Of a stretch of DNA of 64,000 nt, positions 33,218 to 41,948 are shown one piece after another. The translations under genes and the position numbers were made by a program. Within the stretch, counting starts at the first letter, position 1, and the number at the start of each line of letters is the position of its first letter. The notes below the pieces were generated by a model. The model was not told the DNA's origin and made no database searches. It saw only the letters and a list, made by a program, of their open reading frames with translations. The stretch comes from F-183 sp964627455 (GTDB taxonomy: Bacteria > Acidobacteriota > Terriglobia > Bryobacterales > Bryobacteraceae), in the NCBI GenBank assembly GCA_964627455.1, contig CAZVKC010000017.1:42983-106982 (forward strand), given 5' to 3'.

Positions 33218-34099
33218 CTACGCGATCTTCAGATTCCGCAGGTTCGTGTAGCTCAACCGGATACTCGCGAGCGGATCCTTCGGCGTCTGGTCCTGTTCGA
33301 CCAGGTAATGCTTCACGCCCGCCTTCTCGCAGGCCCGCAGGATCGGAGCGAAATCCATCGTCCCCGCGCCGACTTCCTTGAAAGCCTCGGGTTTCACCGA
33401 CTCATCGAACTGCGTCGGCGTACCCCAACCCTTGTCCTTCAGGTGGACCAGCGGCAGCCGCCCGCTCAGTGACTTGATCACATCCACCGGAACCTGGCCA
33501 GCCACGCTCACCCAGAAAATATCCAGCTCGAACTGCACGTACTTCTTATCGAAACGCTCGACCATCACGTCCCACACGCGCTGGCCCGGTTGACCTTTGA
33601 ACTCGAACGCATGGTTGTGATAGCAGAGCGTCAGTCCGGCCTTCGACACCTGCTCGCCCGCCTTGTTCAGCGCATCGGCGAACTTGCGGAAATAGTCGAG
33701 ATCTCCGCGCTCCTTCGGCTGCACATACGGGGCGACGATGAACTTCATCCCCATCTTGTTGCAGTCCTCGATCGCCTTCTCGAGCGTGTAATCCGCGGGC
33801 ACGCCCGGCCACGCCGGCCCCTTCGTCAGAATCGGCGTCTCGAAATGCCCCGACACCGGCTTCAAACCGTACTTGTCGTAGATCGGCTTCTGCGCCCACA
33901 TGTCCTTCCGCAGGACTTCCACTTCCTTGTAGCCGATATCCGCCACGGTTTTGAGCACGTTGTCGGCGTCGTTGGGAAGCACGAACCGCAGCGTATACAA
34001 CTGGACGCCCAGCGGCTTTTCAAACATGCCCTTCTTCTTTCCGAACAGGGAAGCCGCCGCGGCCGCCGCCCCAATCGCAGTCCTTCTCGTCATCGACAT
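33218..34099 (-). CDS. Exported sugar phosphate isomerase/epimerase (xylose isomerase-like TIM barrel)
   Basis: 293 residues with a Tat-like leader (MTRRTAIGAAAAAASLFG). The barrel follows the AP-endonuclease-2/xylose isomerase-like pattern: LGVQLYTLRFVL, IGYKEVEVLR, CYHNHAFEF (metal-binding His), VQFELDIFWVSVAGQ (Glu/Asp metal ligands), LVHLKDKGWG and the C-terminal VKHYLVEQDQTPKDPLASI. Such proteins epimerise or isomerise sugars or 3-keto-sugars; the substrate is not deducible. It is 6 bases from the dienelactone hydrolase gene, probably an operon of exported metabolic enzymes. A DUF1080 (3-keto-disaccharide hydrolase type) gene lies 8 kb away. Confidence 0.9.
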   Translation of the reverse strand: MSMTRRTAIGAAAAAASLFGKKKGMFEKPLGVQLYTLRFVLPNDADNVLKTVADIGYKEVEVLRKDMWAQKPIYDKYGLKPVSGHFETPILTKGPAWPGVPADYTLEKAIEDCNKMGMKFIVAPYVQPKERGDLDYFRKFADALNKAGEQVSKAGLTLCYHNHAFEFKGQPGQRVWDVMVERFDKKYVQFELDIFWVSVAGQVPVDVIKSLSGRLPLVHLKDKGWGTPTQFDESVKPEAFKEVGAGTMDFAPILRACEKAGVKHYLVEQDQTPKDPLASIRLSYTNLRNLKIA

Positions 34100-34105
34100 G
34101 GATTC

Positions 34106-34975
34106 TTACGCAACTCCGTTCTTCTTGAACCACTCGAGCAGTTCCTTCCACGCCGCCTCAGCGTCCGCCTTGCGGTAGCTCGGACGGTAGTCGGCATGAA
34201 AGCCGTGTGGCGCGTCGGGATACACGATGATGTTCGCGTTCTTGTTATTGGCCTTGATTGCCTCGCGCATCTTCTCGACCGAATCGAGAGGGATGCCCGT
34301 ATCTTTTCCGCCATACAGGCCGAGGATCGCGCCGTGCAGGTTCGCCGCGACATCCACCGGCATCTTTGGCTGCAGCGCGTTCGGCTGACCGCCGGCCAGG
34401 CGCCCATACCAGGCCGCGCCCGCCTTCAGGTTCGGATTGTGAGCCGAGTACAGCCACACGATGCGGCCGCCCCAGCAAAAGCCCGTGATCGCCAGTTTCT
34501 TCGTGTCGCAACGCTTCGTACTCGCCGCATAGGCGACCGCCGCGTCGAGGTCCGACATCACCTGCGCGTCCGGAACCTTCGACACCACCTCGGAAATGAT
34601 CTTGTTCATCTCGAGCTTTGACACATCGCCCTGCCGCGCGTACATCTCGGGCGCGATCGCGAAATAGCCAAGCTTGGCGAACCGGCGGCAGATGTCTTTG
34701 ATGTGTTCGTGGACCCCGAAGATTTCCTGCACGACGAGCACGACCGGAAGCTTCTTGCCCTTCTTCGACGGCATCGCCCGATAGGCCGGGATCACCCCGT
34801 CCTTGACAGGCATCCGGATTTCGCCGGCGTCGATTCCGTTGGTGTCGGTGGTGATCGTCTGCGCGCCCACCGGCGAAACGGCGAGCGCAAATCCTACGGC
34901 GAGTTTCCTGACGAGAAACTCACGCCGGCTGTCCGGACTCTCCGGAGGAACGAGTGTGGCGAGTTCTGGATGCAT
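34106..34975 (-). CDS. Tat-exported dienelactone hydrolase family protein
   Basis: 289 residues from the ATG at 34975, preferred over the TTG 24 bases upstream because an AGGA box precedes it. The leader has a classical twin-arginine motif (DSRREFLVRKLAVGF) and an Ala-rich h-region ending SPVGAQ. The alpha/beta hydrolase core has the cysteine nucleophile in ITGFCWGGRIVWLY, the acid in YGGKDTGIP and the histidine in YPDAPHGFHADYR, the Cys-Asp-His triad of dienelactone hydrolases. It hydrolyses lactones or esters; substrate unknown. It precedes the isomerase gene by 6 bases. Confidence 0.9.
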   Translation of the reverse strand: MHPELATLVPPESPDSRREFLVRKLAVGFALAVSPVGAQTITTDTNGIDAGEIRMPVKDGVIPAYRAMPSKKGKKLPVVLVVQEIFGVHEHIKDICRRFAKLGYFAIAPEMYARQGDVSKLEMNKIISEVVSKVPDAQVMSDLDAAVAYAASTKRCDTKKLAITGFCWGGRIVWLYSAHNPNLKAGAAWYGRLAGGQPNALQPKMPVDVAANLHGAILGLYGGKDTGIPLDSVEKMREAIKANNKNANIIVYPDAPHGFHADYRPSYRKADAEAAWKELLEWFKKNGVA

Positions 34976-35055
34976 GTTTTCCTGCTTCTCCTTCGACAAC
35001 GAGCGGGAAGATCACTGGAACCAGAAATAAGGGTACCGCGAGGCGGCCGCTCCGG

Positions 35056-35448
35056 TTACCGGCGCGCGCGGGGACGATACGTCGCAGTGCTGGTCTCGGT
35101 CTCCCAGACCTTCACCGCCGCGATCTGAATCGGCACTTCGGAAGAACCGGAATCGAGACTCTTTTGCAGGCGGTCGCAGATGTACCACGCGACGTTCTCC
35201 GCCGACGGATTGATCTCCGTGAACGGCTCGAGTTCGTTGAGGAACTTGTGATCGAGAAACTCGGTGATCTCGCGCAGAGCCGCCTTCAACTCGGTGAAGT
35301 CGGCAAGCAGGCCGATGTGGTTCAACTCTTCGCCTTCCACCGTCACCTGCACCTTGTAGTTATGCCCGTGCAGGTTCTCGCACTTGCCGCGATAGTTGCG
35401 CAACTGGTGAGCGGCGGCGAACCCCGCTTCCACGCTTACTTCATACAT
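35056..35448 (-). CDS. queD: 6-carboxy-tetrahydropterin synthase (QueD/PTPS family)
   Basis: 130 residues. It converts 7,8-dihydroneopterin triphosphate to 6-carboxy-tetrahydropterin, the second step to queuosine and other deazapurines. The zinc histidines are in FAAAHQL and LHGHNYKVQV, and the catalytic cysteine in GKCENLHGH. DHKFLNEL and PSAENVAWYI contain the second catalytic His and the pterin-anchoring Glu. It overlaps the dinG 3' end by 13 bases. Other que genes are outside the window. A role as an eukaryote-like pyruvoyl-tetrahydropterin synthase is the alternative. Confidence 0.92.
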   Translation of the reverse strand: MYEVSVEAGFAAAHQLRNYRGKCENLHGHNYKVQVTVEGEELNHIGLLADFTELKAALREITEFLDHKFLNELEPFTEINPSAENVAWYICDRLQKSLDSGSSEVPIQIAAVKVWETETSTATYRPRARR

Positions 35449-37352
35449 TCGAAAAACTTCTCCACTTCCGATTGGTTGACCGTGAACGAGTAGTCGGGAA
35501 GACTGTCGAAGAAAATCTGCCCGTAACGTTGCCGGGTGATGCGATGATCGAGCAGCGCAAGCACGCCCCGGTCCGACTTGCTGCGTATCAGACGCCCGAA
35601 TCCCTGTTTCAAGGCGATCGCCGCCTGGGGGATCTGGTAGTCGTAAAACGGATTGCCGCCCTGCTCCCGGATCAGCGCGACGCGCGCCTCCACAATGGGG
35701 TCCGACGGAACCGCGAACGGCAGCTTATCAATGATAACGCACGACAACTGTTCGCCCGGCACATCCACGCCCTGCCAGAACGAAGAAGTCGCAAAAAGCA
35801 CGCAATTCGGGGTATTTTTAAATTCCTCGAGCAGCGCGTTCCGCGGACCCGTGCCTTGCATCAGCGTCTCGTACGGAATGCGGAACGACACCCGGTCGTA
35901 AATCTGCTTCATCTGCGTGTAACTGGTGAACAGCACGAATGCGCGCCCCTCGCTGAACCGCAGCAAATCGAGGATCTCATCGGCCGCCGCTTCCTGGAAC
36001 CCCTGCGATCGCGGATCCGGCAGATGCTGCGGCACATACAGCAGCGCCTGCTTCTGGTAATCGAAGTGGCTGTGCACCAGCGCCGACCGGTTGCCCTTCA
36101 ATCCCAGCCGCTTCTGCGCAAAGTCGAACGAACCAGACACGGCAATCGTCGCCGACGTGAGGATGATCGTGTCGATCTGCCCGAACAGTTTCTCTTCGAG
36201 AATCCTCGACACGTCGATCGGCGTCGCCTGCAGGAACACGCCGCTGCGCCCCCGCCGCTCGATCCAATAGACGAGTTCCCGGCTGCCGCTCTCCATCCAG
36301 AACTGCAGTGCGTCGCGCAGAAACCGCGTCCTCCGCACCAGCGGAATCAACTCCTCCGGCGCATCATGGATCAGCTTCAGATTGCTCTCGAGCAACTCAA
36401 ACATAATGAGCAAGTCGCGATACCGGTCGCCGTGCCGCTGCAGGAACTCCTCGTGCGCCGTGAATCCGCTGCGCCCATCCTGCTGCGGGAACAGCGCAAA
36501 GAAACCATCGGACTGGTCCTGCAGCATGATCAGCACGCGATCGAGTTCCGCACTGCTCAGGTTCTTCCGGCGCGCCACGGCGCTGATGTCGCGCAGCAGG
36601 TCGGTCACCTGATAATTGCTGATGCCCGCGCCGAAGTACGCGCCCGCCACTTCTTCGATCTCATGCGCTTCGTCGAAGATCACCGCGGCGTAATCGGGAA
36701 TGATGCCGCCGAACTCCTCTTCTTTCACCGCAAGGTCCGCGAAAAAGAGATGGTGATTGACGATGATGATGTCGCTCTCGCGCGCACGCTGGTGCATCTG
36801 CGTGATGAAGCAGCGTTCGAACTGCGGACACTTCTGTCCGGAACAAAGCTCCCGCCGCGCATCGATCTTCGCCCATGCCGTCGAATCCTCGGGCAACTGC
36901 TTGATCTCCGCGCGATCGCCCGTCTCCGTCGTGCGCTCCCAGTTGCGGATGATCTGGAAGTCCGCGACCTCTTCAAGTCCAGTGAGGATCGGCTCCCGCT
37001 CGGCGTCGTAGATCTTCTGCCGGCAGGCGAAGTTCGCGCGCCCCTTCATGAGGCAGACGCGGATTTCCTGTTCGAAATGCTGCTGCAGAAACGGAATGTC
37101 TTTGTAGAACAGTTGTTCCTGCAGGTTCTTGGTGCCGGTCGACACCACGATGCGCTTGCCCGACAGGATCGCCGGCACGAGATACGCGAGGGTCTTACCC
37201 GTGCCGGTACCCGCTTCGACGATGAGATGCTTGCGGTCCTCGATCGCCGACTCCACGGCCTCGGCCATTTCCAACTGTCCCGGCCGGAACTCGTAGCTTG
37301 GATGCCACTTCGACAGGACTCCGCCCCGATTGAAGAAACGCCGCGCGGTCAT
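35436..37352 (-). CDS. dinG: DinG/XPD-type ATP-dependent DNA helicase
   Basis: 638-residue superfamily 2 helicase. Walker A is EAGTGTGKTLAYLVP and Walker B IFDEAHEIEE. The iron-sulfur insertion is recognisable as four cysteines: MKGRANFAC, then LCSGQKCPQFERC. Motifs for domain 2 are VLFTSYTQMKQIY, FWQGVDVPGE and QGFGRLIRSKSDRG. This 5'-3' helicase resolves R-loops, forks or G-quadruplexes. There is no exonuclease domain, unlike the Bacillus type. It is 20 bases downstream of the PHP phosphatase gene and overlaps queD. Confidence 0.93.
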   Translation of the reverse strand: MTARRFFNRGGVLSKWHPSYEFRPGQLEMAEAVESAIEDRKHLIVEAGTGTGKTLAYLVPAILSGKRIVVSTGTKNLQEQLFYKDIPFLQQHFEQEIRVCLMKGRANFACRQKIYDAEREPILTGLEEVADFQIIRNWERTTETGDRAEIKQLPEDSTAWAKIDARRELCSGQKCPQFERCFITQMHQRARESDIIIVNHHLFFADLAVKEEEFGGIIPDYAAVIFDEAHEIEEVAGAYFGAGISNYQVTDLLRDISAVARRKNLSSAELDRVLIMLQDQSDGFFALFPQQDGRSGFTAHEEFLQRHGDRYRDLLIMFELLESNLKLIHDAPEELIPLVRRTRFLRDALQFWMESGSRELVYWIERRGRSGVFLQATPIDVSRILEEKLFGQIDTIILTSATIAVSGSFDFAQKRLGLKGNRSALVHSHFDYQKQALLYVPQHLPDPRSQGFQEAAADEILDLLRFSEGRAFVLFTSYTQMKQIYDRVSFRIPYETLMQGTGPRNALLEEFKNTPNCVLFATSSFWQGVDVPGEQLSCVIIDKLPFAVPSDPIVEARVALIREQGGNPFYDYQIPQAAIALKQGFGRLIRSKSDRGVLALLDHRITRQRYGQIFFDSLPDYSFTVNQSEVEKFFECMK

Positions 37353-37372
37353 GGTTCGATTCGCACCAGTAC

Positions 37373-38125
37373 CTAGAAGAAGAACCAGCGCTTCCGCTTC
37401 TTCGTCGCCATTTCCGCCGGCTCGATCTCCCCGCCGGCGATCACCGCTTGTCCGTTGCTCACGAAGAACCGTTCAGCCGTATCCTCGCCCCAGTTCTTGC
37501 GAACGATCTCGCGCGCGTTGGTCAACCGGGGATGCCGGTCCACGGTGTCGTGCGCGTCGGACGCGATGAAGTGGCACAATCCGGCATTGATGATCTTCTC
37601 GGCGAACTGTTTCGCGCCCTTGCCGAAGCGCCCGGTGAGCGAACCTCCGGTGATTTGCGTCAGAGCGCCCAACTGAACCCACGCCGCAAACTGATCGAAA
37701 CTCTGCTGGATGATCCAGTTCCGCTCGGGGTGCGTCATGATCGGGATGACGTTCATCCCCAGCATGCGCTCGAAAATCTGGTCGATATTCGGAATCAGCG
37801 CGCCGTCCGGAAACTCGACCAGCAGGTAGTTCAGGTGATTGATCGTGTACTTCCTGGGGTTCGCGAAACAATCCTCGACGTTCTCGTACGACAGATGGAA
37901 GTCGCACCCTGTGTGAATCCTGATGCCTGTGACCCGCCCCTGGATCTCGGCGATCCGCGTCGCAATCACATCGGGCTTGAATTCGTACTCGTCGTTGGAA
38001 TGGGGCGACGCCACGATGTCGGTCGTCCCCGCGTCAGCCGCCATCTGAACCATGGCGATGCTTGTTTCCAGGCTTTTCGATCCGTCGTCGACGCCATAGA
38101 CGATATGACTGTGGATATCGATCAC
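37373..38125 (-). CDS. PHP-type tyrosine-protein phosphatase / exopolysaccharide regulator (CpsB/YwqE-like)
   Basis: 250 residues from GTG 38125 (VIDIHSHIVYGVDDGS), the usual position for this family. The open frame runs further upstream, but that part is antisense to the hydrolase gene. PHP metal ligands: IDIHSHI, VASPHSND, the Glu/His of HTGCDFHLSYE, THPERN and CHFIASDAHD. CpsB-class enzymes dephosphorylate the tyrosine kinases of capsule export. No such kinase is encoded in the window. The C-terminus is a basic-aromatic tail (KKRKRWFFF). It heads the dinG-queD run. Confidence 0.88.
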   Translation of the reverse strand: MIDIHSHIVYGVDDGSKSLETSIAMVQMAADAGTTDIVASPHSNDEYEFKPDVIATRIAEIQGRVTGIRIHTGCDFHLSYENVEDCFANPRKYTINHLNYLLVEFPDGALIPNIDQIFERMLGMNVIPIMTHPERNWIIQQSFDQFAAWVQLGALTQITGGSLTGRFGKGAKQFAEKIINAGLCHFIASDAHDTVDRHPRLTNAREIVRKNWGEDTAERFFVSNGQAVIAGGEIEPAEMATKKRKRWFFF

Positions 38126-38186
38126 TGCGCTACCCCGATGGTAACAATCCATGCCGCAGGTAGTTGTAGACTGGCGTTTCAGGCCG

Positions 38187-40214
38187 ATGACAACCACACT
38201 CCTGCTTCTTGCTTCCGCGTTCCTCCAGCAACAGGACGCCACAATCGACGACGCCTGGCGGCGCATGCTGGCGAGTAAGAAACAGATCCACGAGTACCTG
38301 GTGGCCCGCGCCCGCAAGGTTACCGACAACGCCGCAAAGGAAATCGCGGATCCGGCCAACTGGGAATCCGTCCGCGCCAAACGCCTCGAGCAGACCCGCG
38401 ACATGCTCGGACTCCTGCCGTGGCCCGACCGCACGCCGCTCAACGTCCGCATCCACAACCGCATCGACAAAGGCAGCTACACCATCGAGAACATCTCGTT
38501 CGAAAGCCGCCCCAAGGTGTACGTGAGCGCGAACCTGTACCTGCCGAAGACGCCCGCCGGTCCGCGCCCCGCCGTCATCTATGTTTGCGGACACGCGTAC
38601 TCGCCCTATGGCGACAAGGTCCAATACCAGCGACACGGCATCTCGCTCGCAAAGAACGGCTACGTTGCTTTCGTGCTCGACTCCATCCAGATCGCCGAAA
38701 CATTCGCACTGCATCATGGCGTCGGCTGGCAGGAAATGCCGGACTGGTATTCGCGCGGCTACACGCCCGCGGGCGTCGAAGTCTGGAACGCGATCCGCGC
38801 CATCGACTATCTCGAAACGCGCCCCGAGGTCGATCGCAACCGCATCGGCATGACCGGCCGTTCCGGCGGCGCCGCGATGACCCTCTTCACCGCCGCCGTG
38901 GATCCTCGCATCAAGGTCGCCGCGCCGGTCATGGGCATCGCGACCTATGCCTCGCACGTCGCGTTCGGCACGCAGCGCCACCATTGCGATTGCATGTTCC
39001 CCATCAATTCCTGGGCGCACGACATGCTGCACCTTGCCGCGCTGATTTCCCCGCGACCGCTACTGGTCGCGCATGGCCGCAAGGACACTCTGTTCCCGGT
39101 CCCCGGCTATGAGGAGATCGAACAGGGCATCACGCCGATGTACGCGAAGAATCCGCGCGCCTTCCGCAACATCGTCGTCGAGACTGGCCACGAGGATTCG
39201 AACTTCCTGCGCGAGGAGGCGATCCGCTGGTTCGACGAGCATTTAATGGGGATCCGCGAGCGCAAGCTCGACATGGATTATTCGAACGCGCCGGTGGAAC
39301 AACTGGCCGTCTTCGGCAGCGCCGGCGCCCCGCCCGCCGACGCCGTCAACTACCGCGTCCACGAAACATTCATCAAAGTTGCCGAAGCCAAACCCTACTC
39401 ATCCATCGGCGCCTGGCAGACGCACGCAAAGGACGGCGTCGCAAACCTCCGCACGCGCGTCTTCGCCTCCGTGAGCCGCACCTCTGAACCGAGAGTACTG
39501 AGCACCGCAAAGGCTCGCGGCGGCTTCGACGACATCCAACTCGAGACCGAACCCGGCATCACCGTGCGTGTGATGCTGAAGCGTCCCGCCGCGGCGAAGA
39601 CCAGCGTCCCGGTGCTGGTGCACATCGCCTCCGACGGCGAGGATCCGGAGTCGATCGACGGAACCTGGCGCGGCGTCAACATGCGCGGCAACGCAATCCG
39701 CATGATCGTCTATCCGCGAGGCATCGGCGAAGTCGGCTGGGACCGCTCCTTCGAACGCGACACCCTGCGCGCCGCCATGCAGGTCGGCGAAACGACCGAT
39801 TCGATGCGCCTATTCGATGTCTTGAAAGCCGTCGAATTCGTGCGAGCCCGCGAAAAGCAGGCAGACGCCAACCGCGTCATGTTGATGGGCCGCGGCGTCT
39901 CTGCGGGACTCGCCATCTACGCCGCACTACTCGACGAACGAATCGCACAAGTCATGCTGCTCGATCCGCCCGTGTCGCACGCCAACGGCAACGCCCCGGC
40001 GTTCCTCAACGTGTTGCGCCACACGGACCTGCCGGAAGCCGCCGCGATGTTGTATCCGCGCCGTGTGAACTTCTACGCGCGCATGCCCAAAGAGTACGAG
40101 TACACCAGGCGCATCTTCGAACTCGGCGGCAAAGGCGACCACGTCTTCCTCGCGATGCAAATCGAGGGAGTCCTCGAGGGCCGCTACGCCCACGACTATT
40201 CATCCGGCCACTAA
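38187..40214 (+). CDS. Exported tandem alpha/beta hydrolase, acetyl-xylan-esterase-like
   Basis: 675 residues from ATG 38187, chosen because it begins a signal peptide (MTTTLLLLASAFLQQ); an in-frame ATG at 38151 lacks one. The first hydrolase domain (about 60-370) has GMTGRSGGAAMTLFTAA with the nucleophile serine, HGRKDTLFPVPGYEEI with the acid and VETGHEDSNF with histidine, resembling PF12715-type esterases. A second, degenerate alpha/beta domain (about 430-670) has MLMGRGVSAGLAIYAAL and a C-terminal GGKGDHVFLAM. It is likely a periplasmic ester hydrolase for plant polysaccharide side groups; substrate inferred. Divergent from the PHP phosphatase with 61 bases between. Confidence 0.82.
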   Translation: MTTTLLLLASAFLQQQDATIDDAWRRMLASKKQIHEYLVARARKVTDNAAKEIADPANWESVRAKRLEQTRDMLGLLPWPDRTPLNVRIHNRIDKGSYTIENISFESRPKVYVSANLYLPKTPAGPRPAVIYVCGHAYSPYGDKVQYQRHGISLAKNGYVAFVLDSIQIAETFALHHGVGWQEMPDWYSRGYTPAGVEVWNAIRAIDYLETRPEVDRNRIGMTGRSGGAAMTLFTAAVDPRIKVAAPVMGIATYASHVAFGTQRHHCDCMFPINSWAHDMLHLAALISPRPLLVAHGRKDTLFPVPGYEEIEQGITPMYAKNPRAFRNIVVETGHEDSNFLREEAIRWFDEHLMGIRERKLDMDYSNAPVEQLAVFGSAGAPPADAVNYRVHETFIKVAEAKPYSSIGAWQTHAKDGVANLRTRVFASVSRTSEPRVLSTAKARGGFDDIQLETEPGITVRVMLKRPAAAKTSVPVLVHIASDGEDPESIDGTWRGVNMRGNAIRMIVYPRGIGEVGWDRSFERDTLRAAMQVGETTDSMRLFDVLKAVEFVRAREKQADANRVMLMGRGVSAGLAIYAALLDERIAQVMLLDPPVSHANGNAPAFLNVLRHTDLPEAAAMLYPRRVNFYARMPKEYEYTRRIFELGGKGDHVFLAMQIEGVLEGRYAHDYSSGH

Positions 40215-40217
40215 CTT

Positions 40218-41909
40218 CTATTTGGCGCTCGCCGCCGGACGCCCCCACGGCACGGGACCCTGGCGAACCGGCGCAGGATAGAATCGCGCCTTCAGGACCG
40301 ACAAAGCCTTGGCCTGGTGTTCGGCTCCGTATTCAAAGACAGCGCCCTCTTCGCGCAGACGCTTCTGCAACTCCGCGATGTCGACATCCTGCACAGCAAT
40401 CCCTTTCTCCATCGCGAGCACGGCAGCATTGCCTGCCGCGTGCCCCAGAATCATGTACTGCGGCTCCATGCGTAGTGACGAGTACGCAATGTGACTCGCG
40501 GAAAAACACACGGGGACCAGAAGATTCGTCGCCTCGACACGGTTCGGCAACAGCACGCGATACGGGATCTGATACGGCTGCACGGGCACCTGCACGTCGC
40601 CCTCATTCTCAACAAACCCGCGCTCGTTCACAAAACGCTGCAGATTGTGCGAATCGGAATTGTAGCTGCCCATGCCGATCACATCCGGCTTCGTGCGATC
40701 CGTCTGCAGATCCTTCTGCGTCGCCACAAATGGACCCACCATCCGCCGGCCTTCGCGGATGTACAACTGATTCGGCCAGTTCCCCGTGTCCACGAACTCA
40801 TCGCGCGCCAGTCCATAGGACCGCATCTCCTCCTGCAGCGGCTTCGGGATCCTCGGGTCGTTGGCGATGAAGTAGTACAAACCCTTCTGATACGCCTCGT
40901 GATCCTTCCAGATGCGCTCGCGTTCGGCGTACGTACCGTCGGGATACCCGTAGCTCGCGCCAATGTAATCGGACGAGAATCCGCCGCGATTGTTGAGGTC
41001 GATCTTGCCATTGGGGATCACGCGGATGAGCCCGGCTTCGTTCATCGTCATCGAACGGCCGAGGTACTTTGTCATCGCATTCAGGTACAGCGCAAGCAAC
41101 TCGTAACGCTTCGGATCATAGCGGTCCGGCTTGGGCCATGGCACACGATTCGCCGACACGTTCGTCGCGATGACGCGGAAGTTATATGCCTGGATCCGCT
41201 TGTCGGCGCTACCGGGCTCCCCGCGTGGTTCGGCTGAGACTTCGGGAAGAAGCCGGCCCGACGCATCGCGAGCCGGGATATCGACCGCAAACTGATGGCT
41301 CTCCGTTACGGCGCGAACGCCAGCTAGCGACTCGCCGTGTTCCGCGATGCTCTCGCGCCCAAACGTGTACCGCACGCCGGCCTGCGCCATCAGGTCACCT
41401 TCGTACGAGCAATCGGCAAACAGCTTCGCAGCAAATCTCGCCCCGTTGTCCATCGCGATCTCGACGACCCGCGTCCCCTCGCGGCGCACGCCGGTCTTCT
41501 CGCGCAAACGATGCCGCTCAAACAGTTGGACGCCCGCCTCTTTGAGCCACCCGCGAAAGAGTTCCTCCGCCACCTTGGGCTCCGGCATCCAGGCGATCTC
41601 CTGCAGGTGACGCGCCAGGTCGTAGTGGCGTCCGGCGCGGAAATAGAATTCGAGCGCCATGCCTCCGATCACTTCCCGCCATCCCACATCCGTTCCGGAC
41701 AATCCACCGCTGACCATGCCGCCGATGTGATTGCGAGGTTCCAGCAGCGCGACCTTGGCGCCGCGACGGGCCGCAGCGACAGCCGTCGTCACGCCTCCGG
41801 CCGTGCCTCCATAAACCACCAGGTCAAACGTTCGCAATGCCTGCGCAAAAACCGTTTCGCCAGTCGCAAAAGACAGCACAAGGCAAGCGAGAAACACGTC
41901 TCGTCTCAT
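40218..41909 (-). CDS. Exported FAD-dependent oxidoreductase
   Basis: 563 residues with a signal peptide (LACLVLSFATGETVFAQA). The FAD-binding Rossmann motif is VVYGGTAGGVTTAVAAARRGAKVALLE, followed by the GGMVSGGLSGTDVG stretch of the FAD_oxidored (PF12831) family. KLFADCSYEGDLMAQAGV and the C-terminal HAAGNAAVLAME, which closes the flavin site, complete it. Members are abundant in acidobacterial and planctomycete polysaccharide-degradation loci; substrate unknown. It is convergent with the hydrolase gene (3 bases between stops). Confidence 0.9.
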   Translation of the reverse strand: MRRDVFLACLVLSFATGETVFAQALRTFDLVVYGGTAGGVTTAVAAARRGAKVALLEPRNHIGGMVSGGLSGTDVGWREVIGGMALEFYFRAGRHYDLARHLQEIAWMPEPKVAEELFRGWLKEAGVQLFERHRLREKTGVRREGTRVVEIAMDNGARFAAKLFADCSYEGDLMAQAGVRYTFGRESIAEHGESLAGVRAVTESHQFAVDIPARDASGRLLPEVSAEPRGEPGSADKRIQAYNFRVIATNVSANRVPWPKPDRYDPKRYELLALYLNAMTKYLGRSMTMNEAGLIRVIPNGKIDLNNRGGFSSDYIGASYGYPDGTYAERERIWKDHEAYQKGLYYFIANDPRIPKPLQEEMRSYGLARDEFVDTGNWPNQLYIREGRRMVGPFVATQKDLQTDRTKPDVIGMGSYNSDSHNLQRFVNERGFVENEGDVQVPVQPYQIPYRVLLPNRVEATNLLVPVCFSASHIAYSSLRMEPQYMILGHAAGNAAVLAMEKGIAVQDVDIAELQKRLREEGAVFEYGAEHQAKALSVLKARFYPAPVRQGPVPWGRPAASAK

Positions 41910-41948
41910 ATTGCTTTCTATGATGTCAGAGCAGAGGCACGGACCGGC

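Noticed and set aside
35472..37376. 634-residue reading frame antisense to dinG
   Set aside because: Arg/His/Leu-rich shadow frame of the helicase gene with no motif.
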